Part shown: positions 1 to 7,598 of the stretch, piece by piece
Numbering within the stretch: position 1 is the stretch's first letter
Layout: every line of letters begins with the position of its first letter
DNA from: an uncultured Porphyromonadaceae bacterium
GTDB lineage: Bacteria > Bacteroidota > Bacteroidia > Bacteroidales > Muribaculaceae
Assembly: GCA_947176285.1 (NCBI GenBank)
Contig: CAMWQF010000037.1
Location: 1-14,079, forward strand
Reading direction: 5' to 3'
DNA: 14,079 nucleotides
Made by a program: the position numbers and the translations under genes
Notes under the pieces: model-generated
What the model saw: the letters and a program-made list of their open reading frames with translations, nothing else
Told to the model about the DNA's origin: nothing
Databases searched by the model: none

Positions 1-76
1 TGCATCGAGTTTTTCATGGTATTAGATTTTAAGGTTAACAGAAGATTGGTTGTCGCGATGACAATCAATTTTTTTT
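1..76 (+). ncRNA. Small RNA unit, copy A (5' end cut by window edge)
   Basis: The stretch starts TGCATCGAG, as copy B reads directly after its -7 box, so the promoter probably lies just left of the window. Positions 10-29 carry the shared core TTTTTCATGGTATTAGATTT, followed by AAGGTTA. A 12-bp stem (43-54 with 60-71, two G-U pairs, loop GCGAT) then runs into eight Ts at 69-76. Against copy B the first 37 nt differ by one substitution and one inserted T, and the stem shows paired changes. The unit is convergent with the aminotransferase gene, whose stop codon begins 4 nt past the T-run. Its function is unknown. A 20-residue reading frame (16-78) exists, but copies B and C do not preserve it. 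Confidence 0.72.
43..76 (+). terminator. Intrinsic terminator of RNA copy A
   Basis: A 12-bp hairpin (43-54 / 60-71) is followed by an uninterrupted T-run ending at 76. The loop GCGAT can be read as a GCGA tetraloop plus a bulged T. It also separates this unit from the convergent aminotransferase gene, although the opposite strand has no T-run after the stem. Confidence 0.75.
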
Positions 77-79
77 AAC

Positions 80-1297
80 CTATTTATCACCATTTGCGTT
101 GCTCTTTTTAGCATTATAGGCTTCAAGGGCTTTACTAAGCACCTTAAGTGCCTTTCCAAGTTCCTCGCGATTGAGCACATAAGCAAGACGCACTTCATTT
201 TTTCCTTTGCCGGGAGTCGTATAGAACCCGGAAGCAGGAGCCATAAAAACAGTTTCACCTTCATAGGAAAACTCTCTCAGACACCATTCGCAGAAATCAT
301 CTGCATCATCCACAGGAAGGCTTGCCACTGTGTAGAACGCTCCCATAGGAATAGGCGAATAGCAACCGGGAATCTTATTAATGCCATCGACAAGGAAATT
401 GCGACGCGCTACATACTCATTGTAGACATCCAGCATATACTCACGATCAGCATCAACTGATGCTTCTGCAATAATCTGTCCGATAAGCGGGGGACTAAGA
501 CGAGCCTGGCAGAACTTCATCACATTAGCGCGTAATTCTTTGTTTTTTGTTATCAGGGCGCCAATACGAATACCGCATTCATTATAGCGTTTGGAAACAG
601 AATCAATCAGCACAACATTTTCTTCAATACCCGGAAGATGGAATGCAGACACATAAGGAGCACCTGTATAGCAGAACTCACGATAGACTTCATCAGAAAA
701 CAAGAACAGATCATATTTCTTCACCAAGTCGCGTATCTGCATCATTTCTTTAATCGTATAAAGATATCCCGTGGGATTGTTTGGATTGCAAATAAGAATG
801 CCTTTTGTGCGAGGGGTAATCAACTTCTCAAATTCTTCAATAGGAGGGAGGGCAAACCCTTTGTCGATCGATGAAGGAATAGAGATGATTTTCGCCCCGG
901 CAGAAATTGCAAACGCCATATAATTGGCATAAGCAGGCTCAGGAACAATAATCTCATCGCCCGGATCAAGACAAGCCATGAAAGCAAACAATACAGCCTC
1001 GGATCCTCCGCAAGTCACAATAATATCGTCTACATCCACATCAATATTGAAGCGATGATAGTATTCCTTTAGTTTTGCCCGAAGAGATGGCAAGCCATCC
1101 GAAGGACTATATTCCAATACATCACGGTCAATATTTCTCAGCGCCTCAAAAGCCTGAGGAGGTGTGGGAAGATCAGGTTGTCCGATATTCAGTCTGTATA
1201 TTTTTATTCCACGCTTCACTGCCTCATTAGCAAGCGGAGCGAGTCTTCGTATAGGAGATGCGGGCATTTCAAAACCGCGTTCCGAAAGATGTGCCAT
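80..1297 (-). CDS. PLP-dependent aminotransferase, class I/II (aspartate aminotransferase fold)
   Basis: This is a cytosolic fold-type I aminotransferase of 405 residues, a usual length for the family. Visible marks are NPNNPTG at 171-177, the cofactor-binding SDEVY at 201-205, SVSK with the Schiff-base lysine at about K236 followed by the GIRIG turn, and the carboxylate-binding arginine near R370 (NEVRLAYVL). The N-terminal NIGQPDLPTPP is typical of the AspC-like group with broad amino-acid specificity. The substrate cannot be assigned from sequence; aspartate, aromatic or branched-chain amino acids are all possible. It starts 18 nt after the luxS stop codon on the same strand, with no promoter between them, so the two are probably co-transcribed. 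The ATG fits the family's N-terminus. Confidence 0.92.
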   Translation of the reverse strand: MAHLSERGFEMPASPIRRLAPLANEAVKRGIKIYRLNIGQPDLPTPPQAFEALRNIDRDVLEYSPSDGLPSLRAKLKEYYHRFNIDVDVDDIIVTCGGSEAVLFAFMACLDPGDEIIVPEPAYANYMAFAISAGAKIISIPSSIDKGFALPPIEEFEKLITPRTKGILICNPNNPTGYLYTIKEMMQIRDLVKKYDLFLFSDEVYREFCYTGAPYVSAFHLPGIEENVVLIDSVSKRYNECGIRIGALITKNKELRANVMKFCQARLSPPLIGQIIAEASVDADREYMLDVYNEYVARRNFLVDGINKIPGCYSPIPMGAFYTVASLPVDDADDFCEWCLREFSYEGETVFMAPASGFYTTPGKGKNEVRLAYVLNREELGKALKVLSKALEAYNAKKSNANGDK

Positions 1298-1301
1298 ATA
1301 T

Positions 1302-1329
1302 TTAAGAGTTAAGAGTCAAGAGTTAAGGG
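1302..1329 (-). repeat. Four tandem 7-bp units across the luxS stop codon
   Basis: On the + strand the units are TTAAGAG, TTAAGAG, TCAAGAG and TTAAGGG. The third unit's single change supplies the luxS stop (TGA on the minus strand at 1316-1318). The array covers the last luxS codons and most of the luxS-aminotransferase spacer. Because the unit is 7 bp, gain or loss of a unit would change the reading frame at the end of LuxS or the spacing to the next gene. Confidence 0.8.
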
Positions 1330-1801
1330 ATGGGTATGAAAGAGGGAGATCCGAAGAAGATAAGACCTTGAGATAGTCGAGCGCAGCCATTTGCGCCTCC
1401 GGAAGATTCATCAGGAGATAGTTGCCACAATCTTTAGGGGTCGCGCCCGGAATCTCACCCTCAAAATCTGCAATGAACCGAAAAGTTTCCTTAAGCAATT
1501 CCACTATATCTGAACTTTGATAATTGCCATTTAGAAGAAGATAATTTCCGGTGCAACAACCCATCGGACCCCAATACACTATCTTTGAGCCCCATTGAGG
1601 ATGATTGCGAAGGAATGTTGCCGCAAGATGCTCCATAGCGTGAAGAGCAGGAATAGACAATGCCGGCTGGCGATTGGGAGCTGTCATTCGCACATCAAAT
1701 GTGGTGATGACATCACCTCCCGGAGTAGTATCTTTTCGACTGACGTATATCCCCGGTAGTAGAGAAATATGGTCGATGGTGAAGCTTGCTATCTTTTTCA
1801 T
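1316..1801 (-). CDS. luxS: S-ribosylhomocysteine lyase (LuxS)
   Basis: LuxS splits S-ribosylhomocysteine into homocysteine and DPD, the precursor of autoinducer-2, in the activated methyl cycle. At 161 residues it has the family's usual size. Metal ligands are visible as H54 and H58 in HAMEH (with catalytic E57) and C125 in KDCGNY; the catalytic cysteine is C82 in GPMGCCTGNY. R38 in the DVRMT segment corresponds to the substrate-binding arginine region. The commonly seen motif is GCRTGF, so GCCTGN is a variant, though the catalytic cysteine itself is kept. No nucleosidase (pfs) gene is adjacent. It is divergent from xseB and probably heads an operon with the aminotransferase. The start follows the family N-terminus MKKIASF. 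Confidence 0.95.
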   Translation of the reverse strand: MKKIASFTIDHISLLPGIYVSRKDTTPGGDVITTFDVRMTAPNRQPALSIPALHAMEHLAATFLRNHPQWGSKIVYWGPMGCCTGNYLLLNGNYQSSDIVELLKETFRFIADFEGEIPGATPKDCGNYLLMNLPEAQMAALDYLKVLSSSDLPLSYPSLNS

Positions 1802-1805
1802 AGTG

Positions 1806-1813
1806 CAAAATTA
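1806..1813 (-). promoter_or_regulatory. Candidate -7 box for luxS, very close to the start codon
   Basis: The minus strand reads TAATTTTG followed by CAC, a full match to the Bacteroidota -7 box TAnnTTTG. It ends only 4 nt before the luxS ATG, so a transcript from it would start at or next to the start codon. No TTTG lies at the usual -33 distance. Confidence is limited because the context is AT-rich. Confidence 0.45.
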
Positions 1814-1856
1814 ACAAAAAAAAAGGAGAAAGCCTTAATATTATAGATAAATTGAT

Positions 1857-1864
1857 TAATTTTG
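1857..1864 (+). promoter_or_regulatory. Candidate -7 box for xseB
   Basis: TAATTTTG matches the TAnnTTTG consensus 22 nt upstream of the xseB ATG, predicting a leader of roughly 15 nt. The -33 element is not recognisable. Together with the luxS box it makes the 85-bp luxS-xseB spacer a divergent promoter region. Confidence 0.5.
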
Positions 1865-1886
1865 CAATATCATTTGCTCACACATT

Positions 1887-2096
1887 ATGGAAAAGAAAGA
1901 AATCAAATATTCGGAGGCAATAGCAGAATTAGAGGCAATCACTGCAAAAATGCAAAGTGCAGACTGCGACATCGACTCCCTCGGAGCCCTAACATCGAGA
2001 GCCCTTGAATTGCTCAAGATATGTAAAGACAAACTCTTTAAAACCGACGAGGAGGTAAAAAAATGCCTTGACACTCTATCTGATTCACTGTCTTAG
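1887..2096 (+). CDS. xseB: Exodeoxyribonuclease VII small subunit
   Basis: XseB is the small subunit of exonuclease VII, which degrades single-stranded DNA into oligonucleotides; several XseB chains bind one XseA. This 69-residue protein shows the typical helical pattern KYSEAIAELEAITAKM, then an acidic turn and a second helix ending KCLDTL. The family is small and the start is fixed by the initial MEKKEIKYSEA. Its usual partner xseA is not next to it: luxS lies upstream on the other strand and porE downstream. The XseA gene, if present, must therefore be elsewhere or beyond the window. The spacer to the next gene is 85 nt. Confidence 0.88.
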   Translation: MEKKEIKYSEAIAELEAITAKMQSADCDIDSLGALTSRALELLKICKDKLFKTDEEVKKCLDTLSDSLS

Positions 2097-2181
2097 TCTC
2101 CGTCTCTTAAAAGTGGGGCAATAGATTCTTTCCCACTAACAAATGCGACAATAAACCCGACCTTGTTCGCGTTCATTCTAT

Positions 2182-4176
2182 ATGATTAAGAACCGACATA
2201 ATAATCTGACTTCACTATTTATCTTACTGATGATGGTGATTCTTTCTTCATGCAAATCCGTAAAACTTTCTGATGCTGACGACACTCTCGCACGAGGAGA
2301 ATTTTTTGCGGCATCAAACATGTATCGTAAAATATACAATCGTCTCACAAAACCGGAAGAGCGCCCTTTACGTGGTGAAGTTGCCTATAAACTCGCAACA
2401 TGCTATCAGCGGCTAAACCGTCCGGCAAATGCAGTGGCTGCATATAACAATGCCCTGAGGTATGGACAGACCGACTCAACTATATACTTGAGACTCGGAC
2501 AAATGCTACAAGCCTCCGGGAAATATCAGCAAGCAAAAGAAGAGTATGATAAGTATCTCGATTGGAAGCCAGAAGATGCTGTGGCACGTGCAGGAATAAG
2601 GGGTTGCGACATAGCAATTGCATCAAAAGAAGCGCCGAAAAGCAGATACATCGTAAAGCAATCAAAATTATTCAACTCGCGCCGTGCAGACTACGCTCCA
2701 ATGTATTTCGACAAGAACTACGATATTTTGTATTATACCACTACAAACGAGAAAGCGACCGGAGAGAATAAATCTGATATCACCGGGATGAAAAATGGAG
2801 ACCTCTGGATGGCAAAAAAGAATGAAAAGGGGGAATGGCTACGTCCGGAGCCTGTAGATGGAGAACTTAACTCCGACGCAGATGAAGGAATAATCTCCTT
2901 TTCACCTGATGGACAGACTATGTATTTGACAGTAGCCAAACGCTCTGAGACATCAAGCACATCAGTGGAAATATACACCTCAAGACGAAGTGATGCATCC
3001 TGGAGTGCACCTCAAAAATTTGAGATATTGAGCGATACAGTAACTGCCGTTGGCCACCCCGCTGTTTCACCAGACGGAACCTATCTCTATTTCACATCCG
3101 ACATGCCCGGAGGATATGGAGGGCTTGACATATGGCGCATCAATCTGCAAGACCGTGGTGGATCTCTTGAAAACCTCGGTCCTCAAATCAACACCCAGGC
3201 GGATGAATCGTTTCCGTTCGCAAGGACAGACTCTGTTTTATATTTTTCAAGCAACGGACACTCCGGATATGGAGGCCTTGATATTTTCAAGGCAACCCTA
3301 AACTCAACAGGCGACCGCTGGAGCATCGACAATATGGGACAACCCATCAATTCCACCGGAGATGACTTCGGAATAACTTTCGGACCCGGAGAATCCGGCT
3401 TTTTCAGCAGCAATAGAGGGGATGCACGTGGATACGACCACATATACTCTTTTATTCTTCCGGATCTGAAAATAAGCATTGCAGGATGGGTAGTAGACAA
3501 GGATGACGAACCCGTACCTAATGCAAGAATAAGAATCGTGGGCAATGACGGGTCGAATCAGAAAGAAGTGGCAAGAAACGATGGAAGTTTTAAGTTCAAC
3601 CTTCAACGAGGAGTGAAATATGTGATGATGGCAGGAGCAAAAGGCTACCTCAATCAGAAAGTGGAATTTGAGAGCGATTCGGCGGAAGAAGATGCAGAAT
3701 ACGGAATCGACTTCATATTGGCATCCATCTCGAAGCCCAGTGTAGTAGAGAATATTTTCTACGATTTCGACAAAGCCACACTACGTCCCGAATCAAAGGA
3801 AGCCCTTGATGAACTTGCCGTCATGCTTGAAGATAATCCCAACGTATCCATAGAGATGAGCGCCCATACCGACAGGAAAGGAAGCGAGACTTACAACATC
3901 GACCTTTCTGAACGAAGAGCAAAAAGTGTGGTCGATTATCTCGTTGAGAGAGGTATATCCCCTTCTCGACTCACATGGGTAGGATACGGCAAGACAAAGC
4001 CCAAGACTGTCACCAAGCGCATCAATAAGGAATATCCTCAGTTTGAAGAGGGAACAGAACTGACACCTGAATATATAGAAACACTTTCTGATGAAGATCA
4101 AGAAGCTGCAGACCAAATCAACAGACGCACAGAATTTCAAGTCACAGCCATTGACACTGACTTCGAATTGCTATAG
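2182..4176 (+). CDS. porE: PorE-like outer-membrane lipoprotein (TPR, beta-propeller, CarboxypepD_reg-like, OmpA domains)
   Basis: This 664-residue protein begins with a lipoprotein signal peptide: basic MIKNRH, a hydrophobic stretch and lipobox LSSC with the acylated cysteine at C24. TPR-like helices follow (about 33-150), then a WD40/PD40-type beta-propeller with repeated SPDG and YFSS/YGGLDI motifs (about 170-425), a carboxypeptidase-regulatory-like beta domain (about 430-512) and a C-terminal OmpA-like peptidoglycan-binding domain (about 522-655; FYDFDKATL, HTDRKGSE, SERRAKSVVDYL, NRRTEF). This order is that of PorE of the type IX secretion system, which tethers the machinery to peptidoglycan. 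The same architecture occurs in other OmpA-family lipoproteins, so the PorE name is likely but not proven. No other type IX genes are in the window. No clear promoter is visible, so it may be read with xseB. Confidence 0.82.
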   Translation: MIKNRHNNLTSLFILLMMVILSSCKSVKLSDADDTLARGEFFAASNMYRKIYNRLTKPEERPLRGEVAYKLATCYQRLNRPANAVAAYNNALRYGQTDSTIYLRLGQMLQASGKYQQAKEEYDKYLDWKPEDAVARAGIRGCDIAIASKEAPKSRYIVKQSKLFNSRRADYAPMYFDKNYDILYYTTTNEKATGENKSDITGMKNGDLWMAKKNEKGEWLRPEPVDGELNSDADEGIISFSPDGQTMYLTVAKRSETSSTSVEIYTSRRSDASWSAPQKFEILSDTVTAVGHPAVSPDGTYLYFTSDMPGGYGGLDIWRINLQDRGGSLENLGPQINTQADESFPFARTDSVLYFSSNGHSGYGGLDIFKATLNSTGDRWSIDNMGQPINSTGDDFGITFGPGESGFFSSNRGDARGYDHIYSFILPDLKISIAGWVVDKDDEPVPNARIRIVGNDGSNQKEVARNDGSFKFNLQRGVKYVMMAGAKGYLNQKVEFESDSAEEDAEYGIDFILASISKPSVVENIFYDFDKATLRPESKEALDELAVMLEDNPNVSIEMSAHTDRKGSETYNIDLSERRAKSVVDYLVERGISPSRLTWVGYGKTKPKTVTKRINKEYPQFEEGTELTPEYIETLSDEDQEAADQINRRTEFQVTAIDTDFELL

Positions 4177-4255
4177 AAGCCAATTTTTCAAGGTAGCGGA
4201 TATCGGGACGTGAGGAAAATTTAGCCAGGAAAAACACACAAAACCAGACGACATT

Positions 4256-4287
4256 TTTGGCTATTTCAAGATTTTTTTGTATCTTTG
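4256..4287 (+). promoter_or_regulatory. Bacteroidota-type promoter of hpt
   Basis: TTTG (4256-4259), 20 nt, then TATCTTTG (4280-4287): a full match to TTTG-N19/21-TAnnTTTG. Transcription would start near 4294, giving a leader of about 10 nt before the hpt ATG at 4304. It probably drives hpt, adk and perhaps gyrB. Confidence 0.88.
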
Positions 4288-4303
4288 CACAAACTATTGA
4301 CGT

Positions 4304-4855
4304 ATGCAAAAAGATAATCAAATTGTCGTAGATGGCCTTACATTCATTCCCTATCTCAAGCGCGAAGAAATTGCGACTCAGGTAGAGAGAGTAGGCAAAG
4401 AAATAGCTCGCGATTATGAAGGGAAGCAACCTATATTCCTATGCGTCCTTACAGGTGCTTTCGTATTCGCTGCAGATTTGATCCGTGCCACCGGACTCAA
4501 TGAAGCAAAGATTACATTTATCAGGTATAAATCTTATGAAGGGACATCTTCTACCGGCACTGTAAAGCAGATTATCGGGCTAAGCGATGACATTGCCGGG
4601 CGAGACGTAATCATTATCGAAGATATAGTAGACACAGGTCTAACAGCCTGCCGCATGATAGAAGACTTGAAGAAGCAGAATCCCGCATCTGTAAGATTCG
4701 CCACTCTTCTGTTTAAGCCAGAAAGCAGCCAGACAGGATTTACGCCAGACTACATAGCATTCACCATACCGCCAAAATTCATCATTGGATATGGTTTGGA
4801 TCTTGATGGGAAAGCTCGCAACATTCCTGACATTTACGTAATCAAGGAAGCCTAA
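4304..4855 (+). CDS. hpt: Hypoxanthine phosphoribosyltransferase
   Basis: Purine-salvage enzyme that joins hypoxanthine (often also guanine) to PRPP, giving IMP or GMP. It has 183 residues, usual for bacterial HPRT. The PRPP-binding loop is VIIIEDIVDTGLT at 102-114, with E106-D107 and the probable catalytic base D110. K138 in LLFKP is the purine-ring lysine, and GYGLDLDGKARNIPDIY near the end is the family's C-terminal motif. Residues 73-88 contain the RYKSYEGTSSTG flexible loop. It is the first gene after a strong promoter, and adk follows after a 39-nt spacer on the same strand, linking purine salvage with adenylate balance. Confidence 0.95.
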   Translation: MQKDNQIVVDGLTFIPYLKREEIATQVERVGKEIARDYEGKQPIFLCVLTGAFVFAADLIRATGLNEAKITFIRYKSYEGTSSTGTVKQIIGLSDDIAGRDVIIIEDIVDTGLTACRMIEDLKKQNPASVRFATLLFKPESSQTGFTPDYIAFTIPPKFIIGYGLDLDGKARNIPDIYVIKEA

Positions 4856-4894
4856 TATTATTATCAAGATAAATATTTAAACAGTATATTCGCC

Positions 4895-5476
4895 ATGTTG
4901 AATCTTGTATTATTCGGTGCTCCCGGCAGTGGAAAGGGGACACAGAGCGAGAAGATCATCGACAAATACGGCTTGCACCATATTTCTACAGGTGAGGTAC
5001 TCCGCAAAAACATTAAGGAAGGCACAGAACTTGGCAAAATAGCCGATTCATACATCAGCAAGGGACATTTAATCCCCGACAGCCTGATGGTTGATATTCT
5101 TCGTCAAGAACTCAAGTCACTTCCCTCAGAATCTAAGGGTGTGATCTTCGATGGATTTCCTCGCACCATACCCCAAGCAGTCGAACTTGAAAAAATCCTC
5201 TCAGAAATGGGTCAAGGACTTACCGGGGTAGTAGGTTTGGAAGTCCCTGAAGAAGAACTTGTGGCACGCATGCTTAAAAGAGGAGCAGAGACCGGAAGAG
5301 CCGATGACAACATCGACACCATCCTCAATCGTTTGAAAGTTTATCATGATCAGACAGAACCTCTTAAAGAGCATTATCAAGGGAAAGGGAGTTATCTTCA
5401 TATTGATGGGCTAGGAAATGTCGATGACATATTTTCATCAATTTCCAATGCGATTGACGAAAGAGTAAAGAATTAA
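4895..5476 (+). CDS. adk: Adenylate kinase
   Basis: Cytosolic enzyme interconverting ATP + AMP and 2 ADP. The 193-residue protein has the P-loop GAPGSGKGT at 8-16, the AMP-binding segment STGEVLRKNI, DGFPRT at 86-91, and a short LID region around RMLKRGAETGRADDN (125-139) without zinc-binding cysteines. It therefore belongs to the short-LID type, shorter than the roughly 215-residue E. coli enzyme. Conserved arginines are R89, R129, R135 and R146. It sits between hpt and gyrB on the same strand, with spacers of 39 and 62 nt and no recognisable promoter in either, so all three may be co-transcribed. Confidence 0.96.
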   Translation: MLNLVLFGAPGSGKGTQSEKIIDKYGLHHISTGEVLRKNIKEGTELGKIADSYISKGHLIPDSLMVDILRQELKSLPSESKGVIFDGFPRTIPQAVELEKILSEMGQGLTGVVGLEVPEEELVARMLKRGAETGRADDNIDTILNRLKVYHDQTEPLKEHYQGKGSYLHIDGLGNVDDIFSSISNAIDERVKN

Positions 5477-5538
5477 GAATCACAGACAATCAAAAAATAT
5501 TCCAAATAGGAGACGATAGGGGCTATAACAATTTAGAA

Positions 5539-7500
5539 ATGGAACAAGAAGATATACAACAGAAAGAATACGCAGCCGACAACATTCAAGTGCTTGAGGG
5601 TCTTGAAGCTGTCCGCAAGCGTCCGGCAATGTACATTGGCGACATTTCCGGCCGCGGTCTGCACCATCTCGTCTATGAAGTTGTCGACAACTCCATCGAT
5701 GAAGCATTGGCAGGCTTTGCATCACATATAGAAGTGACCATTCTCGAGAATAATTCTATCAAAGTAGTAGATAACGGACGTGGTATTCCGGTAGATATGC
5801 ATGAGAAGATGCACAAGCCTGCACTCGAAGTGGTGCTGACTGTGCTTCACGCCGGCGGAAAATTTGACAAGGGGTCTTATAAGGTGTCGGGTGGTCTTCA
5901 TGGTGTAGGCGTGAGTTGCGTCAACGCCCTGTCAGATTATCTTCGTGCTGAAATCCACCGCGATGGAAAGGTGCATATGCAGGAATATGCATACGGCAAG
6001 CCGACATGCGATTTGCAAGTGATCGGAGAGACCGACCATACAGGCACTACCATAATTTTCCATCCGGATGCATCTATATTCACAGAAACAGTCTATGACT
6101 ATGAGACTCTTGCCAATAGGCTCCGCGATCTTGCTTACCTGAACGCAGGAATCACCCTTACGCTGACCGACGAACGATTCCGCGATGAGAATGGCAAGCC
6201 ACGCAGCGACCGATTCCATAGCGACGAGGGCCTTAAGGAATTTGTCCGCTATATAGACCAGGGCAAAGAGCCGCTGATAGACGATATCATCGATCTTAAG
6301 ACTGAGCGTAATGGAGTGCCGGTGGAAGTGGCTATGACATACAACACTTCATTTAACGAGAATATCTATTCTTACGTCAACAACATTAACACGATAGAGG
6401 GCGGAACCCACCTCACAGGTTTCCGCCGCGGACTTACTTCTACCTTGAAGAAGTATGCTGACGACAACCATCTTCTCGACAAGCTTAAGATAGAACTATC
6501 AAAAGAGGACTTCCGCGATGGTCTCACCGCTGTGGTATCAGTAAAAGTAGCAGAGCCTCAGTTTGAAGGACAGACCAAGACTAAGCTTGGCAACAACGAT
6601 GTCATGGGAGTAGTCCAGACAGCAGTGAGCGAAGCCTTGCGAAATTATCTTGAAGAGCATCCCAAGCAAGCTCGAGCCATCGTCGACAAAGTGATGTTGG
6701 CAGCCCAGGCCCGACATGCCGCATATAATGCCCGCATGAAGGTGCAGAGAAAATCACCTCTATCAGGAGCCGGACTTCCAGGAAAACTTGCCGACTGCAA
6801 GAGCCGCGATGCCGCAGCATGCGAACTCTTCCTCGTCGAGGGTGATTCCGCAGGCGGCAGCGCAAAGCAGGGCCGCAACCCTAACTACCAGGCAATCCTA
6901 CCATTGAGAGGAAAGATCCTCAATGTAGAGAAGGCAATGGAGCATAAGGTGTTTGAGTCAGAAGAGATCGTCAATATGTTTAAGGCTCTTGGCGTGACCA
7001 TTGGCACAGAGGAAGACTCAAAAGAGCCAAACGTTTCAAAACTTCGCTACCACAAGATCATCATCATGACCGATGCCGACGTAGATGGAGCACACATAGC
7101 AACCCTATTGATGACCTTCTTCTTCCGTCGCATACGTCCGATCATCGACAACGGCTATCTCTACATCGCCACTCCCCCACTCTACAAATGCACGCTAAAG
7201 GGGAAGAAAAACGTGTTTGAATATGCATGGACCGACCAGCAAGTGCAATCGTTTGTAGACCGCTATTGTGGTGGCGACCGCAATAAATTTGTCCTTCAGC
7301 GTTATAAAGGTCTTGGAGAAATGAATCCTGAGCAACTTTGGGAAACTACCATGGATCCGGAAAACCGTATGCTAAAGCGAGTGACGCTTACTGATGCAGC
7401 CAGCGCTGACCATACATTTGCAGTATTGATGGGCGAAGAAGTTGCTCCACGAAGAGAATTCATAGAAGAGCACGCCACTTATGCCAATATCGATACATAA
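5539..7500 (+). CDS. gyrB: DNA gyrase subunit B
   Basis: ATPase and TOPRIM subunit of gyrase, which with GyrA introduces negative supercoils. At 653 residues it is the compact form lacking the long C-terminal insertion of E. coli GyrB. The GHKL ATPase domain shows EVVDNSIDEA (E47, N51), VDNGRGIP (D78) and GGLHGVGVS (118-126). The transducer region follows, then TOPRIM with EGDSAGGSAKQGRN (E434) and TDADVDGAH (D512, D514, D516), and the tail YKGLGEMNPEQLWETTMDP. The N-terminus is a short acidic extension before NIQVLEGLEAVRKRP, as in Bacteroidales homologues. No promoter motif is seen in the 62-nt gap after adk. It converges on the acyl-CoA ligase gene, with a perfect palindrome between them. 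Confidence 0.97.
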   Translation: MEQEDIQQKEYAADNIQVLEGLEAVRKRPAMYIGDISGRGLHHLVYEVVDNSIDEALAGFASHIEVTILENNSIKVVDNGRGIPVDMHEKMHKPALEVVLTVLHAGGKFDKGSYKVSGGLHGVGVSCVNALSDYLRAEIHRDGKVHMQEYAYGKPTCDLQVIGETDHTGTTIIFHPDASIFTETVYDYETLANRLRDLAYLNAGITLTLTDERFRDENGKPRSDRFHSDEGLKEFVRYIDQGKEPLIDDIIDLKTERNGVPVEVAMTYNTSFNENIYSYVNNINTIEGGTHLTGFRRGLTSTLKKYADDNHLLDKLKIELSKEDFRDGLTAVVSVKVAEPQFEGQTKTKLGNNDVMGVVQTAVSEALRNYLEEHPKQARAIVDKVMLAAQARHAAYNARMKVQRKSPLSGAGLPGKLADCKSRDAAACELFLVEGDSAGGSAKQGRNPNYQAILPLRGKILNVEKAMEHKVFESEEIVNMFKALGVTIGTEEDSKEPNVSKLRYHKIIIMTDADVDGAHIATLLMTFFFRRIRPIIDNGYLYIATPPLYKCTLKGKKNVFEYAWTDQQVQSFVDRYCGGDRNKFVLQRYKGLGEMNPEQLWETTMDPENRMLKRVTLTDAASADHTFAVLMGEEVAPRREFIEEHATYANIDT

Positions 7501-7536
7501 TGATGTAGTGCAAAGTACATACTGAGATAAAATCCA

Positions 7537-7580
7537 AACTGCACCCCAAAAGTTAGACATAAAACTTTTGGGGTGCAGTT
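7537..7580. repeat. 18-bp perfect inverted repeat resembling IS150-type insertion-sequence ends
   Basis: AACTGCACCCCAAAAGTT (7537-7554) is repeated exactly in reverse complement at 7563-7580, with an 8-nt spacer. Outside ends begin ACTGCACCC and the inner side continues AGACA. From memory this resembles the termini of IS3-family, IS150-group elements (TGTACTGCACCC...). It lies between the convergent gyrB and acyl-CoA ligase stop codons and could also act as a bidirectional terminator, but neither strand has a T-run directly after the stem. I cannot tell a collapsed IS remnant or MITE from an IS-like terminator by sequence alone. Confidence 0.75.
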
Positions 7581-7598
7581 CATTAGATAGGACTTACC

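Noticed and set aside
16..78. A 20-residue reading frame beginning at the ATG of the conserved core in RNA copy A
   Set aside because: Copy B stops after nine codons in a shifted frame and copy C has ATA instead of ATG, so the peptide is not conserved whereas the RNA fold is.
3183..3545. Antisense open frames of about 100-120 codons inside the porE-like gene
   Set aside because: They lie opposite a gene with clear domains, show no recognisable protein features and are shadow frames.
5508..5512. AGGAG upstream of gyrB as a ribosome-binding site
   Set aside because: It is 26 nt from the start codon, too far, and Bacteroidota genes often lack a Shine-Dalgarno sequence.
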